A stretch of 11,225 nt of DNA. Source: Nitrospina sp. GTDB lineage: Bacteria; Nitrospinota; Nitrospinia; Nitrospinales; VA-1. Each line of letters begins with the position of its first letter. The first letter of the stretch is position 1. Of the stretch, positions 1 to 6,158 are shown one piece after another. The notes under the pieces were generated by a model. That model worked only from the letters and a program-made list of their open reading frames with translations. It searched no databases and was not told where the DNA came from. A program made the translations under genes and the position numbers. The stretch spans positions 1-11,225 of the forward strand of contig DODH01000236.1 of assembly GCA_003545625.1 (NCBI GenBank). Direction: 5' to 3'.

Positions 1-794
1 TCGCTCTGGCCCGCCCGCAGGAAGGACACAAGAGCACGGAAATTCTTTCTATCGGGGTCGACATCATGCTGGCATTGGACACCTCGGGAAGCATGCGGGC
101 ACTGGACTTTATTGAAGATGAAAAACGCATCACTCGACTCGCTGTAGTAAAAGGAGTGGTCTCCAAATTCATCGACAATCGTCCCAATGACCGAATTGGC
201 ATGGTGGTATTCGGGGAACAGGCCTACACCCAATGTCCATTGACTCTCGATCAGGGCATCCTGCAATCATTTCTTAGCAAGCTGGAAATTGGCATGGCCG
301 GAGACTCCACAGCCATCGGTTCGGCAATAGGTATCGCAGTAAAACGACTCAAGGATCTGCAATCAAAGTCCAAAATCATCATTCTGCTGACCGATGGCAG
401 GAACAATGCCGGGTCCCTGCCCCCCCTTCAGGCGGCCCAGACAGCCAAAACCTTCGGCATAAAAATCTATACTATTGGTGTGGGCACCAAAGGCAAGGCA
501 CCTTTTCTGGTCAACTCCATTTTTGGCCAACGCTACGTCTATCAGCAAGTAGATATCGATGAAACTACGCTTAAGAAAATATCCCAAGTCACCGGCGGCG
601 AATATTTCCGCGCCACCGACCTGGAATCTTTGAAAAATATTTACGATCAGATAGATGTAATGGAAAAGTCGGAAGTCAAAGTGATCGACCACTCGGAATA
701 CAAGGAACTTTTCTCTTATTTTCTGGTACCGGGACTCCTGTTTCTTTTACTGGAAATCGGTCTTTCCAATTCCCTTTTGAGAAGGATTCCTTAA
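1..794 (+). CDS. batA: BatA-like VWA-domain membrane protein, 5' end cut off by window
   Basis: The reading frame is open from base 3, so the ATG at 66 is internal: the residues before it (ALARPQEG... then GVDI) are the usual lead-in to a Bat VWA domain. The metal-binding MIDAS site is complete: DTSGS at codons 5-9 counted from base 66, Thr82 in DSTAIG, and Asp110 in LLTDG. One C-terminal membrane helix lies at about 215-233, followed by a short basic tail. The N-terminal membrane helices expected of BatA lie upstream of the window. By family knowledge, Bat VWA proteins sit in the inner membrane with the VWA domain in the periplasm and work with a MoxR AAA ATPase and DUF58 protein encoded upstream; their biochemical role is unsettled. 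batB starts 3 bases after the stop, so the two are co-transcribed. Family assignment is secure. The A versus B label rests on gene order and on the batB paralogue that follows. Confidence 0.93.
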   Translation, partial: ALARPQEGHKSTEILSIGVDIMLALDTSGSMRALDFIEDEKRITRLAVVKGVVSKFIDNRPNDRIGMVVFGEQAYTQCPLTLDQGILQSFLSKLEIGMAGDSTAIGSAIGIAVKRLKDLQSKSKIIILLTDGRNNAGSLPPLQAAQTAKTFGIKIYTIGVGTKGKAPFLVNSIFGQRYVYQQVDIDETTLKKISQVTGGEYFRATDLESLKNIYDQIDVMEKSEVKVIDHSEYKELFSYFLVPGLLFLLLEIGLSNSLLRRIP

Positions 795-797
795 ATT

Positions 798-1805
798 ATG
801 CGATTTGGCGAGCCTGTTTATTTTCATTTATTGTGGGGCCTGATCCCATTGATCATTTTTATGTTGTGGGGCATGAAAAAGAAAATGCAACTCACCCTCA
901 AATTTTGCAGCCCCTCTTTGCTTTCCAGACTGGTGAACCCTGGAGTGAAAAAAAGGCAGCATAAACAAATCATTTTTGTTTTTCTGGCCGTCTTGTTCCT
1001 CTTACTGGCAGTCACTCGCCCACGCTGGGGCTACCATTGGGAAGATCTGCATCAGCGAGGAGTCGATGTCATCATCGCCCTGGATGTTTCCACCAGCATG
1101 CTGGCAGAAGATATTAAACCCAACCGACTTGAGAGGGCCAAACGAAAAATTTCTGATCTTCTTAATATGTTGGAGGGGGATCGAATTGGACTCGTCGCCT
1201 TTGCCGGAACCGCCTTCGTCCAGTGTCCTCTGACTCTGGATTATAGTGCCGCCAGAATATTTCTTTCCGCCATTGACACACAATTGATCCCCGTACAAGG
1301 AACCGCCATCGGCAATGCCATCGAGACCGCTGTTAAAGCGTTTCGCACTCAGGATAAAAAATCCAAAGCCCTGATTTTGATAACTGATGGGGAAGATCAA
1401 ACAGGAAAAGCTCTTGCGGCCGCAAAAGCGGCAAAAACCCAGGGTGTAAAAATATATACGATCGGAATCGGTGGAGAAATTGGTGCCCCCTTGCCTAACC
1501 CATCTGCCGATGGAGGATTCAGGAAAAATCAGCACGGAGAAGTTATCCTCTCAAAACTGGATGAGACTACATTGCAAAAGATAGCCCTGGCAACAGGAGG
1601 TAGTTACGTCCGCTCCGTCACCGGGGATATCGATCTAAAAACCATTTATAAAGGCCAAATCAAAAAACATATCGAGAAAAAAGAACTGAAGTCCGAGCGT
1701 CGCAAAATCTGGCAGGAGCGTTTCCAATGGTTTATTTTTGCCGCATTAATTTGCCTCGTCATAGAGACCTGTTTGGCTGAAAAAAAACGCTTGCCGGACC
1801 GATAA
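798..1805 (+). CDS. batB: BatB-like VWA-domain membrane protein
   Basis: 335 residues, a usual length for BatB. Two N-terminal membrane helices (about 7-24 and 57-73) lead into a VWA domain with a complete MIDAS: DVSTS at 96-100, Thr169 in QGTAIG and Asp197 in LITDGED. A C-terminal helix follows at about 310-325. The stretch RPRWG at 74-78 before the VWA domain is typical of the family. It is a paralogue of the preceding batA, sharing the QCPLTLD, GTAIG/STAIG, KIYTIG and TGG blocks. The ATG at 798 lies 3 bases after the batA stop, with AAGGA at 782-786 as a Shine-Dalgarno sequence inside the end of batA. The product is inferred to be an inner-membrane VWA subunit of the Bat complex, probably a metal-dependent protein-binding module. 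In many genomes batC follows directly, but here a Bax inhibitor-1 gene intervenes. Confidence 0.94.
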   Translation: MRFGEPVYFHLLWGLIPLIIFMLWGMKKKMQLTLKFCSPSLLSRLVNPGVKKRQHKQIIFVFLAVLFLLLAVTRPRWGYHWEDLHQRGVDVIIALDVSTSMLAEDIKPNRLERAKRKISDLLNMLEGDRIGLVAFAGTAFVQCPLTLDYSAARIFLSAIDTQLIPVQGTAIGNAIETAVKAFRTQDKKSKALILITDGEDQTGKALAAAKAAKTQGVKIYTIGIGGEIGAPLPNPSADGGFRKNQHGEVILSKLDETTLQKIALATGGSYVRSVTGDIDLKTIYKGQIKKHIEKKELKSERRKIWQERFQWFIFAALICLVIETCLAEKKRLPDR

Positions 1806-1807
1806 TT

Positions 1808-1863
1808 TTGGTAAAATACCAATAGCCCCTTAGCAGGGGGGCTACTGGGCAATGACTCATTGC
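1808..1863 (+). promoter_or_regulatory. Cluster of three adjacent stem-loops after batB
   Basis: Three perfect inverted repeats sit almost end to end just after the batB stop. The first is TTGGTA/TACCAA (1808-1813 and 1817-1822, 3-base loop). The second is TAGCCCC/GGGGCTA (1823-1829 and 1838-1844, 8-base loop). The third is GCAATGA/TCATTGC (1849-1855 and 1857-1863, 1-base centre, so about 6 bp with a 3-base loop when folded). None has a T-run on the + strand, so a standard intrinsic terminator is not supported. They could slow or process transcription between batB and the next gene. The third overlaps the start of the intergenic repeat. Confidence 0.45.
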
Positions 1864-1925
1864 GCCGAGAAAACTCTTTGCTCGCTAAATAATGCGATTG
1901 TACGCTGACACCACGCCTAGTGGCC
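1850..1925 (+). repeat. Intergenic repeat, copy A
   Basis: This 76-base stretch aligns with the reverse complement of 6054-6129, which has the same length. Both share TTGnGCCGAGA near one end and an exact 12-base block, CGCCTAGTGGCC, at the other. Reading by eye with two 1-base gaps, about two thirds of positions agree. It carries small hairpins: CAATGA/TCATTG at the start and GCC-TAGT-GGC at the end. It lies wholly in the gap between batB and the Bax inhibitor gene, in the same orientation as batB. Confidence 0.75.
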
Positions 1926-1954
1926 TTGACAAACAACCTTCAAGGTTTTATCCA
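1926..1954 (+). promoter_or_regulatory. Possible sigma70-type promoter for the Bax inhibitor-1 gene
   Basis: A perfect -35 hexamer TTGACA (1926-1931) begins immediately after repeat copy A. At 17 bases spacing there is a weak -10, TATCCA (1949-1954). The spacer contains a small palindrome, AACCTT-C-AAGGTT (1935-1947), which could be an operator or chance. The start codon is about 50 bases downstream. The -35 is convincing and the -10 is poor, so this is tentative. Confidence 0.35.
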
Positions 1955-2004
1955 TTAGAGTAACCAGCAACGTTCTGTATTAATAAATACGAAAGGAAGA
2001 AATA

Positions 2005-2706
2005 ATGCAAGATTCACTTAGAACCATGAGCGTAGATTCCGTTGCCGCAGAGCAACAGCGGTTCATGGTGCGTGTCTATAACTGGATGACCGCCGGACTG
2101 GCAATAACCGGTTTCATGGCCTTTTATGTTTCCAACAATGAAACGATAATGGGCATCATTTTTGGCAATCCCTTTATGCCGATTGTTCTCATAATTGTTC
2201 AGATCGGGCTGGTGTTCTGGCTGGCATCAAGAGTCATGCAAATGAGCGTAAGTCAGGCGACGGGTGTTTTCATGCTCTATGCGGGCCTGACCGGTATCAC
2301 TTTTTCCTTTATTTTTGTGGTTTATACCTCCGCATCCATTACCTCCACGTTCCTGGTCACAGCGGGTACTTTTGGTGCAATGAGCCTATACGGTTATACA
2401 ACAAAAAAAGACCTGACTTCCTGGGGAAGCTTTTTGTTCATGGGACTTATTGGAATCATCATTGCTTCAGTGGTGAATATGTTCATGCAAAGTAGCATGA
2501 TGCATACGATCATCACTTACGCCGGAGTACTCATCTTTGTGGGCCTGACCGCCTATGATACGCAAAAGATCAAAGAGATGAATATTCTCGGAAATGAAGG
2601 CACCGATGAAGATACCAAAGAAGCTATCCGTGGAGCTCTAACCCTGTATCTGGACTTCATCAATCTGTTCCTCATGCTTCTGAGGCTGATGGGAGACAGA
2701 AGGTAA
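2005..2706 (+). CDS. Bax inhibitor-1 / YccA family membrane protein
   Basis: 233 residues with about seven membrane helices spread from residue 25 to 230 and a short charged loop (about 187-208). The family signatures are visible: GLTAYDTQKIK at 180-190 and the C-terminal LYLDFINLFLMLLRLMG. Asp185 and Asp217 match the two acidic residues that in the studied bacterial homologue YetJ form a pH-sensing pair controlling a calcium leak. In E. coli, the relative YccA binds the FtsH protease and modulates it. Which role applies here cannot be told from sequence. The start is well supported: AAAGGA ends 7 bases before the ATG at 2005. The gene sits between batB and batC on the same strand, but with a 199-base leader holding a possible promoter and a strong hairpin right after the stop, so it may be expressed separately from the bat genes. 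Confidence 0.95.
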   Translation: MQDSLRTMSVDSVAAEQQRFMVRVYNWMTAGLAITGFMAFYVSNNETIMGIIFGNPFMPIVLIIVQIGLVFWLASRVMQMSVSQATGVFMLYAGLTGITFSFIFVVYTSASITSTFLVTAGTFGAMSLYGYTTKKDLTSWGSFLFMGLIGIIIASVVNMFMQSSMMHTIITYAGVLIFVGLTAYDTQKIKEMNILGNEGTDEDTKEAIRGALTLYLDFINLFLMLLRLMGDRR

Positions 2707-2735
2707 GTTGAAAGCCTATCATTTCAATTTGGACA

Positions 2736-2761
2736 GTTCCCGGCTCCCTGGGGCCGGGAAC
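2736..2761 (+). terminator. Strong stem-loop after the Bax inhibitor gene
   Basis: A perfect 9-bp GC-rich stem, GTTCCCGGC (2736-2744) with GCCGGGAAC (2753-2761), closes an 8-base loop 29 bases after the stop codon. Position and strength fit an intrinsic terminator, but the downstream sequence has only a TTT at 2769-2771, not a proper U-tract. It may work as a partial terminator, a 3'-end protector of the upstream transcript, or an attenuator before batC. Confidence 0.45.
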
Positions 2762-2800
2762 ACCCCAGTTTCTACAATCAGGGTTTGCATTCTTCAAGCC

Positions 2801-3526
2801 ATGACCCCCGCCATCTTTATTCTTATATTATCCCTGCCCTTGACCGGGTTTGCGGAATCGGTGGACTCTAAAATTCAAGAAGGCATCTCCCAGTATCATG
2901 AAGGGAAATTTAAGGATGCCGGACAAAGTTTCTCTTCAGCGCGCGTAGATCGCCCTGACGATTCACGCATACCCTATAACCAGGGAAATGCTCACTATAA
3001 GGAAGGTAGTTTTCCTGAAGCGCTTCAAGCTTTCACCCAGTCTTCTTTAGACAAAAAGAATCCGGACATCAGGAAAAATGCAATCTACAACACCGGCAAC
3101 ACTCTGGTAAAACTTGGAAAACTGAAAGAAGCCGAGTCGGCCTATAAAAAAGTCCTGCGCCTCGACCCGGATGATATGGATGCCAAGTTCAATCTGGAAT
3201 ATATCCGCAAGCAATTAAAAAAGAAAGAAGAACAGGATTCCGATCAGGGCAAGCAGAAAAACGAAGACAACAATTCCGATTATGAAAAAGAACAGGGAGC
3301 AAATGAAGACCCACAATCCGAGAACCAGCAACCCCCTCCCCCGCCGGAAAATGACGATGCGGAAAAAAATGATTCCTCCGAACAGCCTGAAGAGCCCGGA
3401 ATGGAGAGTGAAATATCTGAGAAAGAAGCAGAGCGGATACTGGAAAGACTCACCGAAGATTTAAAAAGCATCAGCCGCATGCAGGCCGGGAAAACAAAAT
3501 CTTCATATCAGGGGAATGACTGGTAA
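2801..3526 (+). CDS. batC: BatC-like TPR lipoprotein-free secreted protein
   Basis: Starting at ATG 2801 gives 241 residues with a clean signal peptide (about 1-18, MTPAIFILILSLPLTGFA). Three TPR-like helical repeats follow (about 23-52, 56-86 and 93-126; NQGNAHYKEG and NTGNTLVKLGKLKEAESAYKK mark them). Next comes a very acidic, Asn/Gln/Pro-rich linker (about 140-200, with QQPPPPP), then a short helix and the terminal GNDW. A TPR block, charged linker and final DW is the usual BatC layout. The product is inferred to be a periplasmic scaffold for the Bat complex. The frame stays open back to TTG 2708, which has AGAAGG 4 bases upstream, so a 272-residue form is possible; it would translate through the 2736-2761 stem-loop and give an overlong signal peptide. 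I prefer ATG 2801, although it lacks a clear ribosome binding site. The stop is 2 bases before batD. Confidence 0.85.
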   Translation: MTPAIFILILSLPLTGFAESVDSKIQEGISQYHEGKFKDAGQSFSSARVDRPDDSRIPYNQGNAHYKEGSFPEALQAFTQSSLDKKNPDIRKNAIYNTGNTLVKLGKLKEAESAYKKVLRLDPDDMDAKFNLEYIRKQLKKKEEQDSDQGKQKNEDNNSDYEKEQGANEDPQSENQQPPPPPENDDAEKNDSSEQPEEPGMESEISEKEAERILERLTEDLKSISRMQAGKTKSSYQGNDW

Positions 3527-3528
3527 AA

Positions 3529-5322
3529 ATGAAACTATGTAAGTTTAATGGGGTCTCTATTTATAAGGTTGCAACACTCTGCCTTTTTCTGTTTCTCTTG
3601 CTAAACCCTGTCGCCCAGGGCCAGGAGATCTCTGTCACGGCAACGGTGGATAAAAACCGTTTGAGCCTGGAAGATGTCCTACAACTTTCCATCGTTATTC
3701 AGGGAACCCAGAACACGCCTCCTCCCGAGCTGCCTTCTTTGCCAGATTTTAGAGTTGTTTCCGCAGGCACTTCCTCATCCACCCAGTACATCAATACCCA
3801 ACGCAGTGTTTCCATCACCTACAATTACCGGCTGACTCCCATGAACACGGGGACATTTGTCATTGGTCCCACACGGGTGCGGGCAAACGGAAAAACTTAT
3901 GCCACCCAGCCCATAACGATTGCAGTGCAAAATGAAGCACAAAAACCTTCAAACCAGGAAACAACCGGAAACAAAAACGCATTTGTTGTTACCACCTTAT
4001 CCAGCAAAAAAGCCTATGTTGGAGAACAACTGGTTTATACCTTCCGCTTGTTTCATCGCGTTGACGCTAAAAACCTGAATTTACGTCTGCCTTTCGATAA
4101 GACCCGGTTTCATAAAGAAGAACTTGGAGAACCCAAAACCTATATTAAAATCAATAATGGACTTCAGTATCACGTGCAGGAGTTATCACTGGCACTTTTC
4201 CCACTTAAAAAAGGACTGCATGAAATTCCTTCCGCCATGATTGAGCTGGATCTTTTCCACCCAATGAAAAACCGTTCCCGCCGGGATCCCTTCAGCCAGT
4301 TTTTCGGCCAACGCACTCAGGCCGAGCATAAGGTTCTGCGGTCTCAATCCCTTTCCATTGAAGTTCTACCTCTACCCGATGGAGCACCCGAAGGATTTGA
4401 AAACATAATCGGACAATTTAATATTTCCGCAGAACTTGGAAAAAACGATCTTGAAGTCGGGGACACCACCACCCTGACGTTGACCGTTTCGGGAAAAGGT
4501 AATGTTCAAGATATCATTTTTGATGAACCAGATTTAAAAAGCTATTTTAAAATCTATCCGGATAAACCCGAGTTTCATCAAACCGTTCAAAACAATCAAA
4601 TTATGGGGGAAAAAGTTTTCAAATTTGCCCTGGTGCCTCTGGAAGCAGGAAGTAGAACCCTGCCCAAATTTTCACTGGCCTTTTTTGACCCAGGAAAAGC
4701 CCAATACCGTGTCGCTCAAACCCAACCCATTTCTCTAAACATAAAACCTTCTGCAGCAAAAGAAGAGCTCAATCTGGTGCAGTCCAGACAACAAAACGCG
4801 CAGGCACCTGAAATTGAAATTCTTGGCAGAGATATTTTTCCCATCTACACCGAACTGGATAAGTTTCAAAATACCCGTTCTCATTCACCGGCATTCCTGG
4901 CAACTCGTTTTGGATCTCCCGTGCTTCTCTTCTTCATTTCGGCATTTATAATTAAACAGCAAAGACGCATGAAACACGATGTGGCTTTTTATCGCCGCCG
5001 AAATGCTTATAAAAATGCAACCCGGCGCTTAAAAAAAATGTCGGAACATTCCGACCCTTCCGCCCCCAAAGAGTTTGGCCGGGAGCTATCGGAAATTCTG
5101 CGGGAATATGTCGGCAACAAGCTGAACCTGCAAGGAAAAGCCATCACCGCTGAGGAAGTGGAGACCCGGCTAAAAGAAGCGGACTATGAATCCGCCGAAG
5201 TTACCCGAAAACTTTTCGAAAGATGTGAAACCCTGCAGTTTGCTCCGACAACCCGTGGCAATACAAAGGAACTACTCCGCGAATCTGAAAACCTGATCAA
5301 GCTACTGGAGAAACAGTCATGA
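3529..5322 (+). CDS. batD: BatD-like (oxygen tolerance) exported membrane protein
   Basis: 597 residues, typical BatD length. A signal peptide covers about 1-31, with likely cleavage after AQG. A long beta-sandwich-rich periplasmic part follows (about 33-405), with the family features of an N-terminal domain (VTATVDKNRLSLEDVLQLSI), YNYRLTPMNTGTFVIGP at 98-114, and two further similar segments (SSKKAYVGEQLVYTFRL and AELGKNDLEVGDTTTLTLTV). These look like repeated immunoglobulin-like domains, each opening with a V/L-G-(E/D)-x-(L/T) turn. A single membrane helix lies at about 460-476, followed by a basic stop-transfer and a helical cytoplasmic domain of about 120 residues (ILREYVGNKLNLQGKAIT). 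It starts 2 bases after batC and shares ATGA with batE. The family role is in the Bat envelope complex; the oxygen-tolerance name comes from Bacteroides and its mechanism is unproven. Confidence 0.95.
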   Translation: MKLCKFNGVSIYKVATLCLFLFLLLNPVAQGQEISVTATVDKNRLSLEDVLQLSIVIQGTQNTPPPELPSLPDFRVVSAGTSSSTQYINTQRSVSITYNYRLTPMNTGTFVIGPTRVRANGKTYATQPITIAVQNEAQKPSNQETTGNKNAFVVTTLSSKKAYVGEQLVYTFRLFHRVDAKNLNLRLPFDKTRFHKEELGEPKTYIKINNGLQYHVQELSLALFPLKKGLHEIPSAMIELDLFHPMKNRSRRDPFSQFFGQRTQAEHKVLRSQSLSIEVLPLPDGAPEGFENIIGQFNISAELGKNDLEVGDTTTLTLTVSGKGNVQDIIFDEPDLKSYFKIYPDKPEFHQTVQNNQIMGEKVFKFALVPLEAGSRTLPKFSLAFFDPGKAQYRVAQTQPISLNIKPSAAKEELNLVQSRQQNAQAPEIEILGRDIFPIYTELDKFQNTRSHSPAFLATRFGSPVLLFFISAFIIKQQRRMKHDVAFYRRRNAYKNATRRLKKMSEHSDPSAPKEFGRELSEILREYVGNKLNLQGKAITAEEVETRLKEADYESAEVTRKLFERCETLQFAPTTRGNTKELLRESENLIKLLEKQS

Positions 5323-6062
5323 AAAACGGTTTTTCAGTATTTTTATTTTTTGCACTAACGCTCTTTATCAGTCTCCCCACAGAGGGCTCTGAATATTTGC
5401 AGAAAATCGTTCGCGCCAATGATTTGTATTCTGAAAAACGTTATGCCCAATCCGCTGAAGCTTATGAAGCTTTAATCGATAAGGGCATACGTAGCGGATA
5501 CTTGTATTACAACCTGGGCAATACTTATATTCGTATGGGAAAAACCGGGCCTGCCGTTTTAAATTATGTCCGTGCCCAAAAATGGATCCCGCGCGATGAA
5601 AACCTGGAAGCCAATTTGAAATTTGCCATTCAACAAACTCAGGACAAAATAGAGCCCCCAGCACCCGGAACTCTAAGCACTCTTTTTTTCTGGAGCAACG
5701 ATTTTAATTTAAACGAACTTATTTATCTCGCCATAGGCTTGAATTTCGTTTTCTGGGTCAGTCTGGCCCTGTGGCTGTATTTTCCTTCCCTGAAAATCAT
5801 CCGTAACGCTCTTTTTTGTTTTCTTTTGCTTTCATTTTTTTCAATCGGAGTTAAACTTAAGAGTGAGTCCGATTTTAAACTGGCAGTGGTTCTGGCCGAA
5901 AGAGTAGAAATAAAGTCCGGGCGTGCTGAAGATGCCGTCACTTTATTCCAACTACACGAAGGTGCTCTGGTTACCGTCACCGACAAATATGAAAAATGGC
6001 TGGAAGTTCGTCTCAACGATGAACAAAAAGGCTGGGTCCCAAAAAATTCCATCGGCCACTAG
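5319..6062 (+). CDS. batE: BatE-like TPR / SH3-like membrane protein
   Basis: 247 residues. A signal peptide (about 1-24) is followed by TPR helices at about 27-110 (ANDLYSEKRYAQSAEAYEALI, YLYYNLGNTYIRMGKTGPAVLNYVRA), two membrane helices (about 134-154 and 160-178), and a C-terminal bacterial SH3-like domain (about 185-245). The SH3 motifs seen are VEIKSGRAEDAVTLFQLHEGALVTV, W227 and GWVPKNSIGH. It starts inside the batD stop (ATGA overlap), indicating translational coupling. SH3-like domains of this type often contact peptidoglycan or proteins, which fits an envelope role, but the ligand is unknown. The last residues and the TAG stop overlap the end of repeat copy B (6054-6129): the GGCCACTAG at 6054-6062 is part of the repeat. 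This suggests that the present C-terminus was set by repeat insertion. Confidence 0.93.
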   Translation: MKNGFSVFLFFALTLFISLPTEGSEYLQKIVRANDLYSEKRYAQSAEAYEALIDKGIRSGYLYYNLGNTYIRMGKTGPAVLNYVRAQKWIPRDENLEANLKFAIQQTQDKIEPPAPGTLSTLFFWSNDFNLNELIYLAIGLNFVFWVSLALWLYFPSLKIIRNALFCFLLLSFFSIGVKLKSESDFKLAVVLAERVEIKSGRAEDAVTLFQLHEGALVTVTDKYEKWLEVRLNDEQKGWVPKNSIGH

Positions 6063-6129
6063 GCGCCGGTAGCAACGAGCAATAGCTTTTTGCTGTAACA
6101 ACGACTTATCTCGGCTCAACCAAACCTTG
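6054..6129 (-). repeat. Intergenic repeat, copy B
   Basis: The reverse complement of this 76-base stretch matches copy A (1850-1925) at the same length, with an exact shared CGCCTAGTGGCC (bases 6065-6054) and TTGnGCCGAGA (around 6119-6109). It also matches copy C (10412-10490) in CAAG..TTG, GCCGAGATAA-TCGTT, AAAAAG-TATT and ACCG. It fills most of the gap between batE and the oxidoreductase gene and provides the batE stop codon. In the + orientation it contains AGCAA...TTGCT (6078-6094), a weak hairpin. The remaining gap (6130-6158) holds only the ribosome binding site of the next gene. Confidence 0.75.
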
Positions 6130-6158
6130 CTCCGTTCCCTCTCAAAGGAGTAGAAACC

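Noticed and set aside
66..794. batA starting at ATG 66
   Set aside because: The frame is open back to the window start, and the preceding residues match the usual VWA lead-in. A start at 66 would remove the first strand of the domain and the N-terminal membrane anchor.
1002..1535. Long open frame on the - strand within batB
   Set aside because: It is antisense to a clearly coding VWA gene and has no recognisable domain or ribosome binding site.
1849..1863. Perfect palindrome GCAATGA-C-TCATTGC as a specific transcription-factor site
   Set aside because: It overlaps the repeat element, whose other copies have different palindromes at this position, so it is better explained as part of the repeat's hairpin structure.
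1850..1925. The repeat as an integron attC recombination site
   Set aside because: The length range fits, but the paired RYYYAAC and GTTRRRY core sites are absent from the ends of all three copies, and the copies occur in both orientations around ordinary housekeeping-type genes.
3332..3356. C-rich run in batC as a regulatory element
   Set aside because: It simply encodes the poly-proline stretch of the low-complexity linker.
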